Positions 25,221 to 35,033 are shown, numbered from the stretch's first letter. The stretch: 64,000 nt of DNA from Cloacimonetes bacterium UBA4175 (GCA_002379855.1 DFUX01000036.1:1-64000), one strand, 5' to 3'. A program made the numbers and translations. Notes: generated by a model not told the origin, from the sequence alone.

Positions 25221-26330
25221 AGCTCCTGAGGGCAGGGGATAGTTTTCGTGCCTTGGCGCGGTGGATGATTTGTCGTCGTCAGTTCTCCACACACGTTTCC
25301 AGGCTTGAAGATACATTAACTGGCCATCGAAGCGGGGGAATATCTCCGACACGCTGTAGGAAAAGACATTAGCTTTGTGATAGCCATCCCAGATCATAGT
25401 GGATTGGCGGGTGGAGAGATCCATCCGCATCAAATCCGCCATTCCGTATTTTAGGCGGGAATATATGATGGCATCGCCACCGGGGTCGAAGGTGTAGGTA
25501 AAACAATCAGGAACAATGAAGCTTTCACCAGTTTGGCGGTCATGTACACTCAGAGGAGCGGGATAGCGGGTGAAACTACTACCAAAATAATCAATATCTT
25601 CGGTAGGCTCCTTCATGTTATGCGAGGCAAAATAGCGGAAGTTGCTGCTAACCTTGGCGTTGTAATAATGGGAAAAGTCTGAATCGAAAGCGGTGAAAAT
25701 CAGGGTTGAATCCTGCTGGGCATCCAGCTTGCACAGAGCCTGAGTCGGAATATAGTAATCAAGGTAACTGCTGAAGTAGTAGTATTCCTGGGTATCCTCG
25801 GTGAAAATGGCATATCTGGCGGTTACCGGTTCTGGCAGGACGGTCCATTCCTCAGTTTGGATGTCCATCCTGGCTATCTGGCCATTCCGGATGGCTGTGA
25901 GGTAATTTCCATCGCTGGATAGCGCAGGTGCGCTATAATAGCCATTGTCATCCGGGCTTATCCTTCTATAATCCTGCCCATCAAAACCTACCCGGCAGAT
26001 TGCAAATTTGGCGGCAAAATAGAGCCTTGAATTTTGCTGGTCTATCGCCAGGTATTGGGTATCCGTAATGGGCATGTCTTCCGGTGAAAGCGTGGTGACT
26101 GAACTGCCAATGCCATGCTTCACCAAGCGCTCGCCAAGGTGGAAGATCAGGTCGTCGGACACATAAAACGCCCTGCCCAGGTTGGCAATTTGCAAGCTGT
26201 TATCCTCTTTGAAACCGCTGCCGTTCGCGTTGATCACGCAAAACACCTTTTCAGGAATCGGTTCATTACAACTGTTTCCAGACAGCAGCATGAAGGCCGC
26301 CAGGATCACGATCGGGTACATCCAGCGCAT
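25206..26330 (-). CDS. beta-propeller lipoprotein
   Basis: A 374-aa exported protein. From the start MRWMYPIVILAAFMLLSGNSC it has a hydrophobic signal segment ending at a cysteine near residue 21, consistent with a relaxed lipobox. The body shows repeated TolB/WD40-like blades (APALSSDGNYLTAIRNGQIAR; ALCKLDAQQDSTLIF). The start at 26330 is supported by GGGGGAAG 5 bases upstream; the open frame extends to 26594 but that part overlaps priA on the other strand and lacks a signal. Divergent from priA. Function unknown; TolB-like propellers usually bind proteins. Confidence 0.7.
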   Translation of the reverse strand: MRWMYPIVILAAFMLLSGNSCNEPIPEKVFCVINANGSGFKEDNSLQIANLGRAFYVSDDLIFHLGERLVKHGIGSSVTTLSPEDMPITDTQYLAIDQQNSRLYFAAKFAICRVGFDGQDYRRISPDDNGYYSAPALSSDGNYLTAIRNGQIARMDIQTEEWTVLPEPVTARYAIFTEDTQEYYYFSSYLDYYIPTQALCKLDAQQDSTLIFTAFDSDFSHYYNAKVSSNFRYFASHNMKEPTEDIDYFGSSFTRYPAPLSVHDRQTGESFIVPDCFTYTFDPGGDAIIYSRLKYGMADLMRMDLSTRQSTMIWDGYHKANVFSYSVSEIFPRFDGQLMYLQAWKRVWRTDDDKSSTAPRHENYPLPSGAISAR

Positions 26331-26494
26331 ATCATCTTCCCCCTTTGTGGTTACTAAAGCAACATTTGTATATTTTGCCAGGATGTCAAGCAATAAATTG
26401 CAAAAAGTATCTTTATTTTGTAGCGCAACCTGGCATCCTAACTCCGGACTTTTTTCGATTGACACAATAGTCACCTCCCCGCGAACATGCCCGC

Positions 26495-28864
26495 ATGAAC
26501 TACTATGTTGTCCATCTTCCGATATCCTTGCGCCAGGAGTATCATTATCGTTGTGAGCAGTCTCTGGCCGAAGGAACCCGTGTGTTGGTGTCATTCAACC
26601 GCAGGGATATGATCGGAATCTGCGGCAAAGCTTGCAGCAGCCCGCCAGACTTGAAAGTAAGGTTCAAGCCTGTGTTGGAAGTGTTGGATGCCAGGCCTGT
26701 ATTGAGTTCGCGGCTGTTGAGGCTGGCGGAATGGATGGCAAGTTATTACCAATGTTCTGTGGGCAGCGCCTGTTTTGCCATGCTGCCCGCCTGGCTTACT
26801 CCGGATATTGATGCGGAGGTTAGATGGCTTGGCTCTGAGATACCGGATGAATATGCCAGGTTGCATGGCTTGCTGTCCGATGGGGAGTTCCACAAGGTAT
26901 CGGAATTGAGGAAGGCGCTGAAAGGCGTGCCGGTCTTGCGTTTGGTGGAGACAGGTGAGGAAGCTGGCTATTTGGAACTAAAGCGTAAGCTCAGCGCCAA
27001 AGATAAGCCCAAAATATTGAACTATATCAAGCTGCTGCAGCAGGAACCCGCTTTGGATAATCTTCCCGCCCGGCAGAAGGAAGCTATGCAAATCATCCTT
27101 GCCAAAGGCGAGGACCTTCCCCTGGCTGAGCTGGCTCAGGATTTCTCCTGGTCGGTGTTCAAAGCCCTTGCCAAAAAAGGCTTAATCTCCATCTATCCGC
27201 GGAAGATCGAACGATCTTTTTTCCGTTACGACGGTTCCTCTGCCCGCAAGAATATCACCCTTAACGGTGAGCAGACGCAGGCCGTGGATGAGATCAGCAG
27301 CCATCAGGGCGGATTCCACGCGCATCTGTTGTATGGGATCACCGGCAGCGGCAAGACAGAGGTCTATATCTCCATGATCCGTCGCTACCTGCGAGAGGGC
27401 AAGGGAGTGATCTTCCTGATTCCGGAGATAGCCCTGACACCCCAGATGGTGGAGCGCTTTCAAGCTGAGTTCGGTGAGGTGCTGGCAATCAGTCACAGCC
27501 AGTTGAGCGACCGCCAGCGCTTGTACCAGTGGAGAAAGATTTGCCGGGGAGAGTGCAGGATCGTGATCGGCGCCCGCAGCGCGGTCTTTGCCCCGATGCC
27601 CAATCTGGGGCTGATAGTGGTCGATGAAGAACATGAACAAAGCTACAAACAGGATAACAATCCTCGTTACAATGGCAGGGATCTGGCTGTGATGCGGGCT
27701 AAGCTGGAGGGCGCGCAGATAATTCTGGGATCCGCCACTCCCTCATTGGAGTCGTGGCACAATCACGCATTGGGAAAATACGCGTTGCACAGGCTTAACA
27801 GCCGGCCTCTGGACTACGCCCTGCCCGAGGTGGGAATCATCGACCTCTGCGACGTGCCTCGTGAGCAGTTACTGTCGGATGAACTGCTGCAGGCAATCTC
27901 AACCCGTCTGGAAAGAAAGGAACAGGTGATCCTCTTTCAGAACCGGCGCGGTTTTTCATCCTTTATCCAATGTCTCAAATGCGGCGAGCTTGTTAAATGC
28001 GGCAACTGCGAGATCAGCATGTATTACCACCGGGATCAGGAGCAGATGCAATGCCATTATTGCGGACTCACCCTGCCCAGTCCCAGAAAGTGTCCCCACT
28101 GCGGAAGCTTCATTTTTTCCTATGGCGCGCCGGGTACGCAGAAAGTGGAGCAGGTGTTGAGAGTCTATTTCCCCAATGCCAGGATTTTACGCCTGGATTC
28201 CGATTCCGCCCGCAAACCGGACAGCCACAAAAACATGTATAAGCGCATGAAAAACAAAGAGGTCGATATCCTGCTGGGCACCCAGATGATATCCAAGGGG
28301 CTTGATTTTCCCGGCGTGACCCTGGTGGGCATTATCAATGCCGACATCAGCCTCAATGTGCCGGATTTCCGCTCCGCGGAACGCACCTTCCAGCTTATAA
28401 CACAGGTGGCGGGACGCTCCGGCAGGGGGGATAAAGCAGGCGAGGTGCTGATTCAAACCTATAATCCGCGCCATTACGCCATCCGGCATGCCAGCAGACA
28501 GGATTTTCCTTCCTTTGCCCAGGAAGAGCTTAGCTATCGACAGCGCATGAATTACCCTCCCTATTACAGACTGGCGAGGATTCTCTATCTCTGTGCCGAT
28601 GAAGCGTTGCTAACTGCGGAAATGAGCGCGCTGGCGCAAAGGCTGCAGGGCTTTGAAGACGGATATCCGGATCAGTCGGTGTTCTTGTTGGGTCCGGCTC
28701 CGGCTCCTCTTACCAAAGTGAGAAACAACTATCGGTATCACCTGATCATCAAGCTCAGGAATACCTCGACGATACCAGCTCTGCTGCAAGCCATCCAGCA
28801 GATCTACAAGCTTCCCAGGGCTATCACGGAACAGATTGACGTCGATCCTCTCAGTTTAATGTGA
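26495..28864 (+). CDS. priA: primosomal protein N' (replication restart helicase)
   Basis: PriA restarts stalled replication forks. The 789-aa protein starts with the 3'-DNA-binding domain (YYVVHLPISLRQEYHY), then has helicase motifs: Walker A GITGSGKT (Lys287), DEEH (377-380), GSATPSLESW, and the zinc-binding cysteine set CLKCGELVKCGNC ... CHYCG ... CPHCGS (about 490-530), followed by GTQMISKGLDFPGVTLVGI and QVAGRSGRG. Length and motif order are standard. No good ribosome site precedes the ATG. It runs divergently from the beta-propeller lipoprotein. Confidence 0.96.
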   Translation: MNYYVVHLPISLRQEYHYRCEQSLAEGTRVLVSFNRRDMIGICGKACSSPPDLKVRFKPVLEVLDARPVLSSRLLRLAEWMASYYQCSVGSACFAMLPAWLTPDIDAEVRWLGSEIPDEYARLHGLLSDGEFHKVSELRKALKGVPVLRLVETGEEAGYLELKRKLSAKDKPKILNYIKLLQQEPALDNLPARQKEAMQIILAKGEDLPLAELAQDFSWSVFKALAKKGLISIYPRKIERSFFRYDGSSARKNITLNGEQTQAVDEISSHQGGFHAHLLYGITGSGKTEVYISMIRRYLREGKGVIFLIPEIALTPQMVERFQAEFGEVLAISHSQLSDRQRLYQWRKICRGECRIVIGARSAVFAPMPNLGLIVVDEEHEQSYKQDNNPRYNGRDLAVMRAKLEGAQIILGSATPSLESWHNHALGKYALHRLNSRPLDYALPEVGIIDLCDVPREQLLSDELLQAISTRLERKEQVILFQNRRGFSSFIQCLKCGELVKCGNCEISMYYHRDQEQMQCHYCGLTLPSPRKCPHCGSFIFSYGAPGTQKVEQVLRVYFPNARILRLDSDSARKPDSHKNMYKRMKNKEVDILLGTQMISKGLDFPGVTLVGIINADISLNVPDFRSAERTFQLITQVAGRSGRGDKAGEVLIQTYNPRHYAIRHASRQDFPSFAQEELSYRQRMNYPPYYRLARILYLCADEALLTAEMSALAQRLQGFEDGYPDQSVFLLGPAPAPLTKVRNNYRYHLIIKLRNTSTIPALLQAIQQIYKLPRAITEQIDVDPLSLM

Positions 28865-28940
28865 GGTTAGCGGGAGAACATCTTTTCTCTTGCCAAAAAA
28901 CTCTGTCTGGAAATAAGCGTTTGAATATAAGGAGTTTCCC

Positions 28941-29276
28941 ATGAGCGAAAAAGAACTTAAAAACTGCAACTGCGGCACTCACAAAGACGGACACGACTGT
29001 GATTGCGGCGATGATTGCGAATGCGACACCATTACCCTGGATATGGAAGACGGTACCCAGAAAGACTTTCTGGTGCTGGATACCCTGGAGCATGAAGGCA
29101 AGAATTACATCGCTTTGGCTGATGTCGAAACGATGGAATATGACATACTGAACATGACCTTGGTAGGTGAAACGGTGGAACTGAACGTTATTGAGGACGA
29201 CGCGGAGTTTGAAGCTGTGGCGGCCAAGTTTGACGAATTGTTCAATCTGGATGACGAGGAAGAGGAAGAAGAGTAA
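28941..29276 (+). CDS. DUF1292 family protein with Cys-rich N-terminus
   Basis: A 111-aa acidic protein. Residues from about 27 on match the DUF1292 (YrzB-like) pattern: ITLDMEDGTQKDFLVLDTLE, NYIALADVE, ending in a poly-Glu tail. The first 30 residues are an unusual Cys/His cluster (CNCGTHKDGHDCDCGDDCEC) with eight cysteines, absent from the common forms of this family as known from Firmicutes. It suggests metal binding. AAGGAG lies 6 bases upstream. It is followed by hutI after 27 bases. DUF1292 has no established function. Confidence 0.8.
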   Translation: MSEKELKNCNCGTHKDGHDCDCGDDCECDTITLDMEDGTQKDFLVLDTLEHEGKNYIALADVETMEYDILNMTLVGETVELNVIEDDAEFEAVAAKFDELFNLDDEEEEEE

Positions 29277-29303
29277 TACCTCAACTTGGGAGTACAAGCA
29301 AAC

Positions 29304-30560
29304 ATGCAAGCAGACCTGATAGTCCGCGACTGTCGGCAGATTCTTACTTTTAGAGCCCAAAACGCCGCAGGCGAACCAGCCGGGATGGATGATCCCGGAG
29401 TTGTCTCCGGCGGCGCGATCGCGATCAGCGACGGCAAAATCCTGGCTGTCGGAACCGAGGCGGATATCCTGGCAAGTTACACCGCTTCCGAGCATATCTC
29501 TGCTGCGGGAGGCATCGTGTTGCCCGGATTCGTGGATTGCCACAGCCATCCTGTGTTTGTGCACACCCGGGAAGATGAGTTTGCCATGCGCCTGCAGGGC
29601 AAGACCTATGTGGATATAGCTCTGGCTGGAGGCGGGATTCGCAGCACGATCAGCAGCACCAGGGAAGCCGATGAGGAGCTGCTGTTTGAGCTTGCCGCCA
29701 GGCGCATACGCAAAATGATTTCCTTGGGAACCACCACACTGGAGGCCAAAAGCGGGTATGGTCTGGATACAGCCAGCGAACTCAAGCAGCTCCGGGTGAT
29801 AGACCGCCTTGCCAAAGAACTGCCCATCCACATCGTTCCAACTTTCATGGGAGCGCATGAGTTTCCTGCTGAGTATAAAGATAACCATTCCGCCTTTATT
29901 GACATCCTGACGGATGAGATGATCCCCGCGGTCGCCGAGCAGGGCATTGCAGAGTTTTGCGATATCTTCACCGAAGCCCATGTATATAACCTGGAAGAAT
30001 CCCGGATAGTGCTGGATTGCGCCAAGAAACACGGAATGAAGCTAAAGATGCACGCCGATGAGATCGAGCCCATGGGCGGGGCGGAACTTGCAGCGGAGAT
30101 GGGTTGCGTATCTGCCGATCATCTGGGTACCACATCCGAACAAGGCATCGAGGCTTTGGCCAAGGCAGGAGTCGTCCCGGTGCTGTTGCCTGCCACTCTT
30201 TTTTCCTTGCGCAGCAAGACCTATGCCCGGGGCAAAGATATGATCCAGCGCGGGCTTCCCGTTGCCATCGCCACGGACTACAATCCCGGCAGTTGCAACT
30301 GCGATTCCCTGCCCCTCACCATCAGCCTGGCCTGTCTGCAGATGGGGTTTACCCCTGCTGAAGCTCTCACGGCCGCCACGCGTAACGCGGCCAGGGCGGT
30401 CTGCCGTGAAGCTCAGGTCGGTTCCCTGGAGCCAGGCAAGAGCGCGGATTTCACCATTTGGGACATACCATCCCATAACTTTATCCCCTATCATCTGGGC
30501 AGTTCGCACATCACAAGCGTTTACTGCAAGGGTGTTTGCGTACACAGGGCGGCGGAGTGA
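29304..30560 (+). CDS. hutI: imidazolonepropionase
   Basis: HutI hydrolyses 4-imidazolone-5-propionate to N-formimino-glutamate in histidine catabolism. The 418-aa amidohydrolase has the metal-binding DCHSHPVF, the substrate loop TYVDIALAGGGIRST, the metal/active-site histidines in KMHADE and SADHLG, and the aspartate in ATDYNPGSC. The ATG at 29304, with GGGAG 11 bases upstream, was chosen over a TTG at 29286. hutH is found 16 kb downstream; no hutU is seen in the window. Its stop overlaps the GTG start of the pseudokinase gene. Confidence 0.95.
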   Translation: MQADLIVRDCRQILTFRAQNAAGEPAGMDDPGVVSGGAIAISDGKILAVGTEADILASYTASEHISAAGGIVLPGFVDCHSHPVFVHTREDEFAMRLQGKTYVDIALAGGGIRSTISSTREADEELLFELAARRIRKMISLGTTTLEAKSGYGLDTASELKQLRVIDRLAKELPIHIVPTFMGAHEFPAEYKDNHSAFIDILTDEMIPAVAEQGIAEFCDIFTEAHVYNLEESRIVLDCAKKHGMKLKMHADEIEPMGGAELAAEMGCVSADHLGTTSEQGIEALAKAGVVPVLLPATLFSLRSKTYARGKDMIQRGLPVAIATDYNPGSCNCDSLPLTISLACLQMGFTPAEALTAATRNAARAVCREAQVGSLEPGKSADFTIWDIPSHNFIPYHLGSSHITSVYCKGVCVHRAAE

Positions 30561-32602
30561 ATGTTAAGCCGGGAGAGCAGGCTTACGTTATTCTCAAAAC
30601 CCTGCACAAATCCCGCTATTATTGTGTTTACCAGGCCAAGGACTACTTCAGCGGAGAGCTGGTCACCCTGAAAGGGCTGGATCAGCGGTTTCGCTCAGAT
30701 TCCACCCTCTGCAACTCTCTCAAGGCAGAAGCGGAAATAGCCGCCAGGCTTAAGCACCCCCACATCCGCCAGATAAAAGGCACCTTCGAGGAAGGTGGAA
30801 ACCTCTATATAGTGGGCGATTACGTGGATGGCTATACCCTGAACGGCTTACTTGCCGACCCAGCGGTTTCCATCAGTCCATCCGATGCAATAAAATGGCT
30901 GCTGCAACTGCTCAATGCGCTGGAATATGCGCACTCCCAGGGGATATGGCACTTATATCTCAACCCTGAAAATATAGTTATTGATGCGTCTGGAGACCTC
31001 TTTATTCTGGGATTTGGCAAAAGCGGCGAGGAATGGCAATTTGCCGAACCCGCGGAGAATGAGTATCATCCCGTCCTTTTCCTCTCGCCCGAGACCTATC
31101 TGGGAGAAAAGGGAGACGCTCGCTCGGATATCTATTCGGTCGGTGTTTTGGCTTATCTGATGCTGTGCGGACAGCTTCCCTGGTATCTTGATCTGCGCCA
31201 GAGTTCCGCCACTCAGAAACAGAATTCCCTGCAACGTCCGGTGCTTGATCCCGAGCTGACTGGCAAACGCTTGCCCCGCTGGCTGTTCACCATCCTCAAC
31301 CGCTGTCTGATGTTGGACTCCAACCTGCGTTTCCAAAGTGTGTCCCGCCTGATCACTGCTCTGCAGGAGCAGCAGGAATTGCCCTATCAGTCCTGTTTGC
31401 AGCGCAGCGGCGCCCCCACCCGGGATCAGATGCCGGCTGCCGAACCCGCTCCTCTGCATATAGTTAAGGAACCAGAAACGCCTATCCCCGCTCCAGTTGT
31501 CAGCGTTCCAGAGGAACCTGTTACAGCGACACCGACTCAGGTAGAGGAACAGGCTGCCACCATCCAAACCCCCGCTCCGCCTTCTCCAGAGCCTGTGGCC
31601 GACGGCAAGCCGGAATCCTGGCGCATACCCGATCCTCCGCCGGACAGCCTTCAAACGCCTCCCAAGCCGGAACCGGTCTATCATTACCAGCCCCAGGCTG
31701 CGCCGAAGAAAGACAACCTCCCATATATCCGTCATCTTTTCAAAATCTTCGGCTACATCTCCCTGGGCATATTGCTGTTCATCCTGCTTAAATACTGCGT
31801 CTTTGCCCGCAGGCCCAGGTTCGAGAACGTGGGGGACAAGGATGAGCCGGAAGAAGTGGTCAGAGATGTTAATCCGGTTAACGTGCCTCTGCGGATGGTG
31901 TCAATCCCTGCGGACAGCGTCACGATCGGCGACGTGGGGTCTTTCGCGGAGGACGACGAGTTTCCACCTCACACGGTCTGGATACCGGCTTTTCGGATCA
32001 CTCCCCACGAGATAACGCGCGAGCAATGGGCGATGGTAAACACCAGCTATCCCTATCAGGATGGGGATAAGTATCTGCCGATCACCGGGATATCGTTCTT
32101 TGAAGTGCTGGATTACTGCAACGCCAAGAGCGAACAGGATGGCCTGGAACCCTGCTATGAATTCTCATCCAACAGCGTAAGCTGCAATTTCTCGGCCTCC
32201 GGCTACCGCCTGCCCACGGAAGCGGAGTGGGAGTATGCCGCCAAAGCCAGCTCCAAAGGAGAGTTTTTCCTCTTTGCCGGTTCCAATACTCCCGATGCCG
32301 TAGGCTGGTATAATGGCAACAGCGATGGCGATGTCCATCCGGTGGGGCAGAAGCCGGCCAATAAATGGGGTCTGAGCGATATGAGCGGAAACGTATATGA
32401 ATGGTGCTGGGACTGGTATGCCCGCTACAGTTGGAAGCAAAGCACCTTTTTCGGCGGCCCGGACAGCGGGACGGACAGGGTCATCCGCGGAGGATCCTGG
32501 TACCATCCCTCCTCAGAGATGCGCGTGACCAACCGGGCTTTTGCCAAACCCCACAGCAACGCCAGGTATCTGGGCTTCCGTCTGGTGCGGACGGGCAAAT
32601 AA
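30557..32602 (+). CDS. pseudokinase - membrane helix - FGE-sulfatase-like fusion
   Basis: A 681-aa membrane protein. Residues about 8-270 have a Ser/Thr kinase fold (VTLKGL lysine, EAEIAARLKHPHI helix, SDIYSVGVLAYLML), but the catalytic loop reads HLYLNPEN instead of HRDxKxxN and the metal loop reads GFG instead of DFG, so phosphotransfer is unlikely. A Pro-rich linker (about 290-385) leads to one membrane helix (about 395-415) and a C-terminal formylglycine-generating-enzyme-like domain (GYRLPTEAEWEYAAK, MSGNVYEWCWDW, RVIRGGSWYHPSSEMR). The catalytic cysteines of true FGE after RGGS are absent. The start is GTG at 30557 overlapping the hutI stop. Likely a signal or ligand sensor. Confidence 0.85.
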   Translation: MNVKPGEQAYVILKTLHKSRYYCVYQAKDYFSGELVTLKGLDQRFRSDSTLCNSLKAEAEIAARLKHPHIRQIKGTFEEGGNLYIVGDYVDGYTLNGLLADPAVSISPSDAIKWLLQLLNALEYAHSQGIWHLYLNPENIVIDASGDLFILGFGKSGEEWQFAEPAENEYHPVLFLSPETYLGEKGDARSDIYSVGVLAYLMLCGQLPWYLDLRQSSATQKQNSLQRPVLDPELTGKRLPRWLFTILNRCLMLDSNLRFQSVSRLITALQEQQELPYQSCLQRSGAPTRDQMPAAEPAPLHIVKEPETPIPAPVVSVPEEPVTATPTQVEEQAATIQTPAPPSPEPVADGKPESWRIPDPPPDSLQTPPKPEPVYHYQPQAAPKKDNLPYIRHLFKIFGYISLGILLFILLKYCVFARRPRFENVGDKDEPEEVVRDVNPVNVPLRMVSIPADSVTIGDVGSFAEDDEFPPHTVWIPAFRITPHEITREQWAMVNTSYPYQDGDKYLPITGISFFEVLDYCNAKSEQDGLEPCYEFSSNSVSCNFSASGYRLPTEAEWEYAAKASSKGEFFLFAGSNTPDAVGWYNGNSDGDVHPVGQKPANKWGLSDMSGNVYEWCWDWYARYSWKQSTFFGGPDSGTDRVIRGGSWYHPSSEMRVTNRAFAKPHSNARYLGFRLVRTGK

Positions 32603-32670
32603 AACCTTTGTTAGACATATTGTGTGTCCATCTGCCCAGCCTGCCAGCTTTTGAGAAAGCAACTGGTATT

Positions 32671-32686
32671 TGGCACGTTAATTGCT
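32671..32686 (+). promoter_or_regulatory. sigma-54 (RpoN) promoter
   Basis: TGGCAC-gttaa-TTGCT matches the -24/-12 consensus, with GG and GC exactly 12 bases apart. The expected transcript start is near 32697, leaving a leader of about 80 bases before the gene at 32780. An activator site further upstream was not identified. Confidence 0.75.
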
Positions 32687-32779
32687 TGAATATTATTGGA
32701 TAACGCGTTGTTTCCCGTTCCATTACGAGCACGAGATTTGGACACCCTTGGCTGATGAGAACACCGATGGAGGTTCACC

Positions 32780-34621
32780 ATGAAGAGAACTGCCTTGTTA
32801 TGCCTTGTCTGGCTTGCCATAGTCGCCGTACATGCAGGCATTGATAGCTACTATGATTTTTCCTGGAGCCTTGCCCCGTATGAATCTGTAAACGGCACCG
32901 TTATCCAGGCCCTCAGCGCTGACGATGAGATATCGGCGCCCATCGACCTGGGTTTCGCTTTCCCCTATGGAGAATATGCCTACAACCACGTGAGGATCAG
33001 CACCAACGGCTGGATTGGCCTTGGCTCGAGCCATAACTCCAGCTATCATGGCAACGACCTTTCCCTCTTCACTCCCAATCCGATCATCGCGCCGCTTTGG
33101 GACGACCTGAGCATGGATTATGGTTTGGTTGAATATCTGCTTATGGGCAACGCTCCGGACAGGATTTTTACAGTGCAATATACAGCGGCGAAATGGAACT
33201 ATGCCGCCAATAACCTCTATGATTTTCAAGTCCGCCTGCATGAAAATGGCAGCATCTACCTGATCTATGGCAGTTGTGTTGGTGAACCCCAAAGCGCCAG
33301 CGCGTCGGTTGGCATCAACATGCTGCCGGGAGGATCAGACTGGTTCTACAGCGTGACCCCCGGCACTCCACACACCGCCTCCACCACCGTTTCGTTCAAC
33401 GGGGTTAATGACCCCATACCGGCTGGCACCCGCTTCCATTTTACTCCGGTGCAAACCTATGCGAACGACCTTGCCTGCCTGAGCCTCAGCGGCATGATCC
33501 ATCCCACTGTTGGAACTGTAACCCCTTACACGGCCTTGGTTTCCAATCCCGGTTCCCTCAGCCAGGACGAGTTTGTGGTGAAACTCTATGACAGCCAGAT
33601 GAACGAACTGGACTCCGTAACGCAGGGGCCTTTGCCCAGCGGTGGGGAAGTATCGGTGCAACTGATTTGGGCGCCGGAGCAAAGCGGACCTGAAACCCTC
33701 TACGCGAAGGTGGTTCTGGAGGGTGACGAGCATCCTGCCAACGACCAGTGCCCGGGGTTGGCGGTTAACGCTCAAGTGGCTGGAATGCAATATGTAACCA
33801 TCGGGAATGGCAATGAGCAGGAACGCTATCCTATGGACTTCTACTTCAAAAACTCCCTCTATGAGTGCATCTATACAGCCGCAGAACTGGGGGTCGATGA
33901 CGCCTATATCTACTCCATCGGGTTTTTCAATAACTTTGTGGACACCATCAACGGCGCGACCCGGATCTGGTTGGGAAACACCGGACTTTCTTCCTTGAGT
34001 GCGGACTGGATCCCTTCCACAGAACTCACACCGGTCTTCGATGGAATTCTGGTCTATCCGGAAGGGCAAAACACCGTCACCATCGAGCTTTCCACACCTT
34101 TCCGTTATACAGGCGGAAACCTCGTGATGCTGGTGCAGCGGCCCATGGATAGCACCTGTTATCATTCCGGAAACAGGTTTTACTGCCAGCAGGGAACCCT
34201 GCTTAGAGCCAGATACGCGCGCAGTGACGTAACCAGCTATGATCCTGCCAATCCACCCGCGGGCTCCGCAATAGCTTTGTTTCCCAAAACCAGTTTTGCT
34301 TATGTGCCTTACACCTCTGCCGAAGATCCTGCCGCGCCGGAGTTTATTGCCAGCTTGCAGGGCAACTCTCCCAACCCCTTCAAACTCAACACGGAAATCC
34401 GCTTCACCCTGGGCAAGGCTTCCCCGGTAAGGCTTTCTGTTTACAACCTGAAGGGGCAACTGGTGCGCAGCCTGCTCCAGGCAGAAAAAAACACTGGTCA
34501 ACATCATACAGTTTGGGATGGACGGGACGACCGGGGAAAACCGGTGGCCAGCGGCGTCTATCTCTATCGCCTGCAGGCAAATGGGTTTGACGGCAGCGGG
34601 AAGATGCTTCTGATAAGATAG
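32780..34621 (+). CDS. secreted protein with FlgD/T9SS-like C-terminal domain
   Basis: A 613-aa exported protein with a signal peptide (MKRTALLCLVWLAIVAVHA). The N-terminal domain (about 20-220) has GWIGLGSS and repeated beta strands, as in PorU-like or adhesin-type modules; a CARDB/Ig-like stretch follows (about 225-345). The C-terminal 85 residues (NSPNPFKLNTEIRFTL, VRLSVYNLKGQLVRSLL, GVYLYRL) form the FlgD-like/T9SS type A sorting domain common in FCB-group secreted proteins. GGAGG lies upstream of the ATG. The upstream sigma-54 promoter suggests regulated expression. Surface or extracellular location is inferred. Confidence 0.85.
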   Translation: MKRTALLCLVWLAIVAVHAGIDSYYDFSWSLAPYESVNGTVIQALSADDEISAPIDLGFAFPYGEYAYNHVRISTNGWIGLGSSHNSSYHGNDLSLFTPNPIIAPLWDDLSMDYGLVEYLLMGNAPDRIFTVQYTAAKWNYAANNLYDFQVRLHENGSIYLIYGSCVGEPQSASASVGINMLPGGSDWFYSVTPGTPHTASTTVSFNGVNDPIPAGTRFHFTPVQTYANDLACLSLSGMIHPTVGTVTPYTALVSNPGSLSQDEFVVKLYDSQMNELDSVTQGPLPSGGEVSVQLIWAPEQSGPETLYAKVVLEGDEHPANDQCPGLAVNAQVAGMQYVTIGNGNEQERYPMDFYFKNSLYECIYTAAELGVDDAYIYSIGFFNNFVDTINGATRIWLGNTGLSSLSADWIPSTELTPVFDGILVYPEGQNTVTIELSTPFRYTGGNLVMLVQRPMDSTCYHSGNRFYCQQGTLLRARYARSDVTSYDPANPPAGSAIALFPKTSFAYVPYTSAEDPAAPEFIASLQGNSPNPFKLNTEIRFTLGKASPVRLSVYNLKGQLVRSLLQAEKNTGQHHTVWDGRDDRGKPVASGVYLYRLQANGFDGSGKMLLIR

Positions 34622-35033
34622 CGGTCTATGCCCTTGCGGCCGTGAGGCAGCCACTTGGCCCTCATTTGAAACCTGGGGTTTTGCAGGGGTCATCCTTAGG
34701 TCTTCCGTATAATTTATAAGGTTGACCTAAGGATGATAGGTCAACCGCCAGCGGGACAAGGAGATATGCAAATGGGGGCGACAGCTTCATCGACAAAAAC
34801 ATCGATTCGTTTTTTTATCCGGGTAATACTTGTTTTTACCCCCCTTCTGAGGCGACCCCAGACGACAATGCGTTCGCGATCGACTTTTTTGACGGCATAG
34901 TTTTCAATGCGATTAGCGAGGGAAGAAAAGGCGAATCTACGATCTGATGCGCGAGCGCATAGACAAATTGAGAGTTATTAGATACGAGTTGAACACGTGG
35001 CAGTGTGTTGGCGTGGTGACGTGGTGGAGGGGA
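34622..35033. other. gene-free gap with repeat copy D
   Basis: About 410 bases between a plus-strand and a minus-strand gene. It contains repeat copy D. No coding frame with a ribosome site and no tRNA were seen. Confidence 0.6.
34680..34775. repeat. palindromic dispersed repeat, copy D
   Basis: Perfect 13-bp outer arms TCATCCTTAGGTC (34690-34702) and GACCTAAGGATGA (34724-34736) around a decayed inner dyad (gtataatttataagg). The right flank tatgcaaatg is shared with copies E and F. Confidence 0.75.

Noticed and set aside
28851..30032. 393-codon minus-strand frame over DUF1292 and hutI
   Set aside because: Antisense to two genes with clear motifs and ribosome sites.
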